Assembly: GCA_018819515.1 (NCBI GenBank)
Contig: JAHJPX010000005.1
Location: 33,114-97,113, forward strand
Length of the DNA: 64,000 nt
Direction: 5' to 3'
Source: Gammaproteobacteria bacterium
GTDB lineage: Bacteria; Pseudomonadota; Gammaproteobacteria; Burkholderiales; Rhodocyclaceae
The notes under the pieces were generated by a model, which saw only the letters and a list, made by a program, of their open reading frames with translations, did no database searches and had not been told where the DNA came from. Each line of letters begins with the position of its first letter. The stretch's first letter is position 1. The position numbers were made by a program, and so were the translations under genes. Of the stretch, positions 60,201 through 64,000 are shown one piece after another.

Positions 60201-60930
60201 GGCCGAGCGCGGGCAGCGCGGCGTGCAGGCGCTCCGGGCGCGCCGTGGCCTGCAGGTGCAGGCGGGCGTTGCCTTCCGGACGAACGTAGAGGCGCGCTAC
60301 CTGGCGGGCGATGGCTTCGGCAACGTCCACGAGCTGCGCCCGCCCGGCCACCAGCCGCAGCAGCGCCGGCATCAGGAAGGCGTAGTGCGTGCAGCCAAGG
60401 ACGATGTGGTCGGCGCCGGCGTCGAGCAGCGGCTGCACCTTGTCGCGGATGTCGGCGTCGAGTTCTTCGCCGTCGAGGTTCAGGGTTTCGATCCGTGTCG
60501 CCCAGCCGGGGCAGGGCTGGATGCGCACGTCGACATTGCCGGCATGCTCGCGGATCAGCCGCCGCAGGCGTTCGCTGCGCGCGGTCGCTTCGGTGGCGAG
60601 GACGGCGATGCGCCCGGAACGGCTGCCTTGCGCGGCGGGCTTGACGCCGGGTTCGACGCCGACGACGGGGATGCCCGGGTGCTGCTGCCGCAGTTCCGTG
60701 ACGGCGTGGGCGGTGGCGGTGTTGCAGGCGACGACGAGCAGGTCGCAGCCCTGGGCGACGAGGTGGCGGCCGATGGCGAGGACGCGACCGCGAATGAAAT
60801 CGTCCGGCTTGTCGCCGTAGGGAACATGCGCCGTGTCGGCGAGGTAGACGAGGTCGGCGCGCGGCAGCACACGGGCGATGGCGGCCAGGACGGAGAGGCC
60901 GCCGAGGCCGGAGTCGAAAATGCCTATCAC
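60151..60930 (-). CDS. murI: Glutamate racemase
   Basis: Supplies D-glutamate for peptidoglycan. 259 residues from GTG 60930: IGIFDSGLGGLSVLAAIARVLPRADLVYLADTAHVPYGDK, the two catalytic cysteines in VVACNTATAHAV and VLGCTHYAFL, and VGVEPGVKPA. Its 5' end overlaps the upstream protease gene by 4 bp. Confidence 0.95.
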   Translation of the reverse strand: MIGIFDSGLGGLSVLAAIARVLPRADLVYLADTAHVPYGDKPDDFIRGRVLAIGRHLVAQGCDLLVVACNTATAHAVTELRQQHPGIPVVGVEPGVKPAAQGSRSGRIAVLATEATARSERLRRLIREHAGNVDVRIQPCPGWATRIETLNLDGEELDADIRDKVQPLLDAGADHIVLGCTHYAFLMPALLRLVAGRAQLVDVAEAIARQVARLYVRPEGNARLHLQATARPERLHAALPALGLNWLAARAHGASLATP

Positions 60931-61697
60931 TGTTTCGCCCAGCCGATCTCGGTGGCGGTGGCGTCGCCGATTACCGTGTAGCCAAGCGATTCTGGAATCT
61001 CGGCGCGGGTTTCGCTGACCGGGATGCGCCCGCCCATGATCTCGGCGAACGTCTGCGGATAGAGCGGATTGCGATCGGGCTCGGCGTAGCCGTCGGGGTA
61101 GCGGGGCAGGTTGGTGCCGAATTCGTACTTGTCGGTGGCGCCGACGGTGTGCAGCAGTTCGTGGGCGATGATGACCATGTTGGAGCCGGTCTGGTCGCGG
61201 CTGGCGAAGGCGTTGATGACGCCGATCAGGCCCCGCTCGACGCCGACGGAATGCGGCAGCTGGCTGTGGGTGGCGGGGTCGAAGAAGAGCACGAACAGGC
61301 GGACCTGCGGCGTCATGCCGGGCACGTCGTCGTGGCGCCACGCCCACCAGCGCATTTGCAGGCTCCAGCGCACGTTGTCGAAGCGGCCGCCGTTGCGCGG
61401 CGGCTGCGGCGGCAGCGAAGCGACCGGCGGGGCGAGCCTGACGGTCAGCGGACGCGTGTTCTCGAGTCCGTGACGGGCGGCCTCCTCGGCGAAGAAACGC
61501 TCGATGGCGGCGTAGGCGTTCGGCGGCAAGCCCTGCACGTAGGCCGCCGCCGCGGCGCCGCCGTCGCCGTTGATCGGGTAGATGGCGACGCGCAGCGCAT
61601 CTTTCCACTCGGTCGCGCGCGAACGGGCGAGCCAGGCTTCCTGGGCGACGGTGGCCAGGATCAACAGCAGGACGACGATGCGCAGGACGCGGAACAC
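60927..61697 (-). CDS. Metzincin-like zinc metalloprotease, membrane-anchored
   Basis: 256 residues with an N-terminal hydrophobic anchor (VLRIVVLLLILATVAQEAWL). The segment IIAHELLHTVGATDKYE gives HExxHxxGxxD, the extended zinc motif of metzincins in the variant with Asp as third ligand (as in snapalysin). AEIMGG downstream could be the Met-turn. The rest, including VRWSLQMRWWAWRHDD, is not a family I can name. It is translationally coupled to murI and lies 4 bp after fumarase. Function unknown. Confidence 0.72.
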   Translation of the reverse strand: MFRVLRIVVLLLILATVAQEAWLARSRATEWKDALRVAIYPINGDGGAAAAAYVQGLPPNAYAAIERFFAEEAARHGLENTRPLTVRLAPPVASLPPQPPRNGGRFDNVRWSLQMRWWAWRHDDVPGMTPQVRLFVLFFDPATHSQLPHSVGVERGLIGVINAFASRDQTGSNMVIIAHELLHTVGATDKYEFGTNLPRYPDGYAEPDRNPLYPQTFAEIMGGRIPVSETRAEIPESLGYTVIGDATATEIGWAKQ

Positions 61698-61701
61698 TGC
61701 G

Positions 61702-63222
61702 TCAGGCGGTGGCGAGCGGAATCTTGCCGATCTTGATGCGCCATTCCCGCGGGCCGGTTTCGTGCACCGACTCGCCCGACGAATCGACGGCGACGGTGAC
61801 CGGCATGTCCTGCACGTCGAATTCGTAGATCGCTTCCATGCCGAGGTCGGCGAAGCCGACGACCTTGGCCGACTTGATCGCCTTCGAGACGAGGTAGGCG
61901 GCGCCGCCGACGGCCATCAGGTAGGCCGACTTGTTGTCCTTGATGGCCTCGATGGCGACCGGTCCGCGCTCGGACTTGCCGACCATGGCGATGAGGCCGG
62001 TCTGCTCCAGCATCATGCGGGTGAACTTGTCCATGCGCGTGGCGGTGGTCGGGCCGGCCGGGCCGACGGCTTCGTCGCGCACGGGGTCGACGGGGCCGAC
62101 GTAGTAGATGACGCGGTTGGCGAAGTCGACCGGCAGCTTCTCGCCCCTGGCCATCAGGTCGGCGATGCGCTTGTGGGCGGCGTCGCGGCCCGTCAGCATC
62201 CTGCCGTTCAACAGCAGCTTCTGGCCGGGCTTCCAGGCGGCGACCTGTTCCTTCGTCAGCGTGTTCAGGTCGACGCGCGTGGCGGTGGCGGCATCGGCCT
62301 GCCAGGTCACCTTCGGCCAGTCTTCCAGTTTCGGCGGTTCCAGTGTCGCCGGGCCGGCGCCGTCGAGATGGAAATGCACGTGGCGCGTCGCCGCGCAGTT
62401 GGGAATCATCGCCACCGGCAGGTTGGCGGCGTGCGTCGGGTAGTCGAGCACCTTGACGTCGACTACTGTGGTCAGGCCGCCCAGGCCCTGCGCGCCGATG
62501 CCGAGCGCGTTGATCTTTTCGTACAGTTCCAGGCGCAGTTCCTCGGCGCGACTTGTTGCGCCGCGCGCTTTCAGATCCTGGATGTCGACCGGCGCCATGA
62601 GGGATTCCTTGGCCATCAGCATGGCCTTTTCCGGCGTGCCGCCGATGCCGATGCCGATGATGCCCGGCGGGCACCAGCCGGCGCCCATGGTCGGCACCGT
62701 CTTCAGCACCCATTCGACCAGGTCGTCGGAAGGATTGAGCATGGCGAACTTGGCCTTGGCTTCCGAGCCGCCGCCCTTGGCGGCGCAGATGATTTCGACC
62801 CTGTCGCCGGGCACGACTTCGTAGTGCACCACCGCCGGCGTGTTGTCCTTCGTGTTGGTGCGCTTTCCGGCCGGATCGGCCAGCACCGAAGCGCGCAGCT
62901 TGTTGTCCGGCAGGGCGTAGGCGCGGCGCACGCCTTCGTCGATCATCTCCTGCACGCTCATGGTCGCGTCCCAGCGCACGTTCATGCCCACCTTGATGAA
63001 GACCAGCGCGATGCCCGTATCCTGGCAGATCGGCCGGTGGCCTTCCGCGCTCATGCGCGAGTTGGTCAGAATCTGCGCGATGGCGTCCTTCGCCGCCGGG
63101 TTCTCTTCCCGTTCGTACGCTTCGCCGAGGGCGGCGATGTAGTCCAGCGGATGGTAGTAGCTGATGTACTGGAAGGCATCGGCGATCGACGCGATCAGGT
63201 CTTCCTGCTTGATGGCGGTCAT
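61702..63222 (-). CDS. fumA: Class I fumarate hydratase (iron-sulfur)
   Basis: Interconverts fumarate and malate in the TCA cycle with a 4Fe-4S cluster. 506 residues, a single chain containing both alpha and beta domains. Recognisable: ICQDTGIALVFIKVGMNVRWD, DNTPAVVHYEVVPGD, CAAKGGGSEAKAKFAML, GWCPPGIIGIGIGGTPEKAMLMAKESLM and the beta-domain GPVDPVRDEAVGPAGPTTATRMDKF. First gene before the protease/murI pair. Confidence 0.95.
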   Translation of the reverse strand: MTAIKQEDLIASIADAFQYISYYHPLDYIAALGEAYEREENPAAKDAIAQILTNSRMSAEGHRPICQDTGIALVFIKVGMNVRWDATMSVQEMIDEGVRRAYALPDNKLRASVLADPAGKRTNTKDNTPAVVHYEVVPGDRVEIICAAKGGGSEAKAKFAMLNPSDDLVEWVLKTVPTMGAGWCPPGIIGIGIGGTPEKAMLMAKESLMAPVDIQDLKARGATSRAEELRLELYEKINALGIGAQGLGGLTTVVDVKVLDYPTHAANLPVAMIPNCAATRHVHFHLDGAGPATLEPPKLEDWPKVTWQADAATATRVDLNTLTKEQVAAWKPGQKLLLNGRMLTGRDAAHKRIADLMARGEKLPVDFANRVIYYVGPVDPVRDEAVGPAGPTTATRMDKFTRMMLEQTGLIAMVGKSERGPVAIEAIKDNKSAYLMAVGGAAYLVSKAIKSAKVVGFADLGMEAIYEFDVQDMPVTVAVDSSGESVHETGPREWRIKIGKIPLATA

Positions 63223-63244
63223 GGCTTTCCCTCGATCGTGGCGG

Positions 63245-63772
63245 TCAGTGGGGCGCGTGCTTGCTCATCAGCAGCGTGCCGGTCATGACCTTGTCGGTCC
63301 AGGCGATCGCCATCGCCGACACCAGGAAGGCCAGGTGGATGCCGACCTGGGCGATGATGACCCGGTCTTCCAGTTGCCCCGCGTTGATGAAGGTTTTCAG
63401 CAGGTGGATCGACGATATACCGATCAGCGCGGTGGCCAGCTTGACCTTGAGCACCCCGGCGTTGACGTGCGAAAGCCATTCCGGCTGGTCCGGGTTTCCT
63501 TCCAGGTCGAGTTTGGAGACGAAAGTCTCGTAGCCGCCGATAATGACCATGACCAGCAGGTTGGCGATCATGACCACGTCGATCAGGCCCAGCACGATCA
63601 GCATGACCTCGACCTCGCCGACGTGTCCGGCGCGGGTGATGAGCAGCAGCAGCTCGTGCATGAACTGGTAGACGTAGACCCCCTGCGCGGCGATCAGGCC
63701 AAGGTACAACGGGGCTTGCAGCCAGCGGCTCCAGAAGATGAAACCTTCCATGGCTTTGACCGGTTTGCTCAT
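63245..63772 (-). CDS. YqhA-family inner-membrane protein (UPF0114)
   Basis: 175 residues from ATG 63772, with AATTCCGGAGA upstream on the minus strand. The sequence SRWLQAPLYLGLIAAQGVYVYQFMHELLLL, MLIVLGLIDVVMIANLLVMVIIGGYETFVSKLD and LKVKLATALIGISSIHLLKTFI matches the UPF0114/YqhA family with four membrane helices. Function unproven. It lies 22 bp upstream of fumA on the same strand. Confidence 0.9.
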   Translation of the reverse strand: MSKPVKAMEGFIFWSRWLQAPLYLGLIAAQGVYVYQFMHELLLLITRAGHVGEVEVMLIVLGLIDVVMIANLLVMVIIGGYETFVSKLDLEGNPDQPEWLSHVNAGVLKVKLATALIGISSIHLLKTFINAGQLEDRVIIAQVGIHLAFLVSAMAIAWTDKVMTGTLLMSKHAPH

Positions 63773-64000
63773 CGATTTCTCCGGAATTGCGGGAGCCGGG
63801 AGTTTAGCATTGCCCCCGTCCGCGCCGGGGTGGTGGGGGCGCGAGAAGGGGTGGATATATCGTTCGCCATATTGGCAAGTCGTCCGCCCGCCGATATCTT
63901 TCCGCTCACCCCAGACCTGCGCCAACGCAGGCAGCGATTCCCCGAGAGAGAAAAGGCTTCCACGACGGCCTGACTACGGTCATGCGACGTCGCGACTGGA
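63773..64000. other. Region without a recognised gene at the window end
   Basis: GC-rich sequence upstream of the yqhA-like gene. I see no convincing coding region, RNA or repeat; a promoter for the minus-strand operon is expected here but no clear consensus stands out. Confidence 0.5.

Overview
The window looks like chromosome from a GC-rich betaproteobacterium, most likely of the Rhodocyclales. Supporting this are the gene orders petABC-sspAB, dnaX-ybaB-recR, rpsF-priB-rpsR-rplI and gyrA-serC-serA-pheA-hisC-tyrA-aroA/cmk-rpsA-ihfB-lapAB, a tmRNA whose 3' tRNA half lies upstream of its tag (permuted, two-piece form) with tag ANDERFALAA, and the fused AroA-Cmk protein. No phage, insertion sequence, integrase or CRISPR array was seen.

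Layout. 0-3 kb: end of a Spy/CpxP-like gene, then dnaX-ybaB-recR. 3.1-6.9 kb: cytochrome bc1 genes and the stringent starvation genes sspA/sspB. 6.95-9.6 kb: tRNA-Arg(CCT), an HDOD protein and the S6-PriB-S18-L9 operon. 9.6-30.5 kb: a large surface-polysaccharide locus, with a MarR-type regulator, manC, an ABC exporter (wzm/wzt), methyltransferases, a 1,658-residue multi-domain glycosyltransferase with a heptad tandem repeat, gmd and rmd (GDP-D-rhamnose), further glycosyltransferases, an NAD-dependent epimerase, a Fic-domain protein, a phosphoglycosyl transferase and a WbpM-type dehydratase. By eye, about 12.8-20.4 kb is more AT-rich than its flanks, which suggests an exchanged serotype cassette. 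30.5-34.5 kb: tmRNA, gph-ubiG, an OmpA-family protein and an amidohydrolase, all on the minus strand. 34.5-48.1 kb: gyrA, then serine and aromatic amino-acid synthesis, rpsA, ihfB and lapAB. 48.1-51.4 kb: ugd and the heptose genes hldE-N/hldD. 52.4-56.6 kb: cysM, the ydbH-ynbE-ydbL envelope lipid-transport operon and a 3'-5' exonuclease. 56.6-59.1 kb: a second small glycosyltransferase/acetyltransferase cluster. 59.3-63.8 kb: a DMT exporter, murI, a metzincin-like metalloprotease, fumarase and a YqhA-like membrane protein.

How the parts fit. ManC, Gmd and Rmd would supply GDP-D-rhamnose, the glycosyltransferases build a chain on undecaprenyl phosphate, methylation or another cap ends it, and Wzm/Wzt exports it. 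This resembles the Pseudomonas A-band and E. coli O8/O9a type of O-antigen. HldE/HldD, Ugd and LapAB support LPS core and LPS assembly.

The most unusual signals are: (1) a dispersed element of about 26 bp (head AAAAGTCAGCC followed by a GGCG-NNA-CGCC hairpin) present in seven clear copies, five of them inside conserved genes in frame; (2) the giant glycosyltransferase, whose eight near-identical 21-bp repeats encode eight heptads and which may carry its own terminator-like domain, coiled-coil spacer and polymerase domains; (3) a remnant of a second methyltransferase gene beside the intact one; (4) a priB gene with no canonical start codon where its N-terminus should begin; (5) a Fic protein with Gln in place of the catalytic His. 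Function assignments rest on recognised motifs and gene order; no database search was possible.
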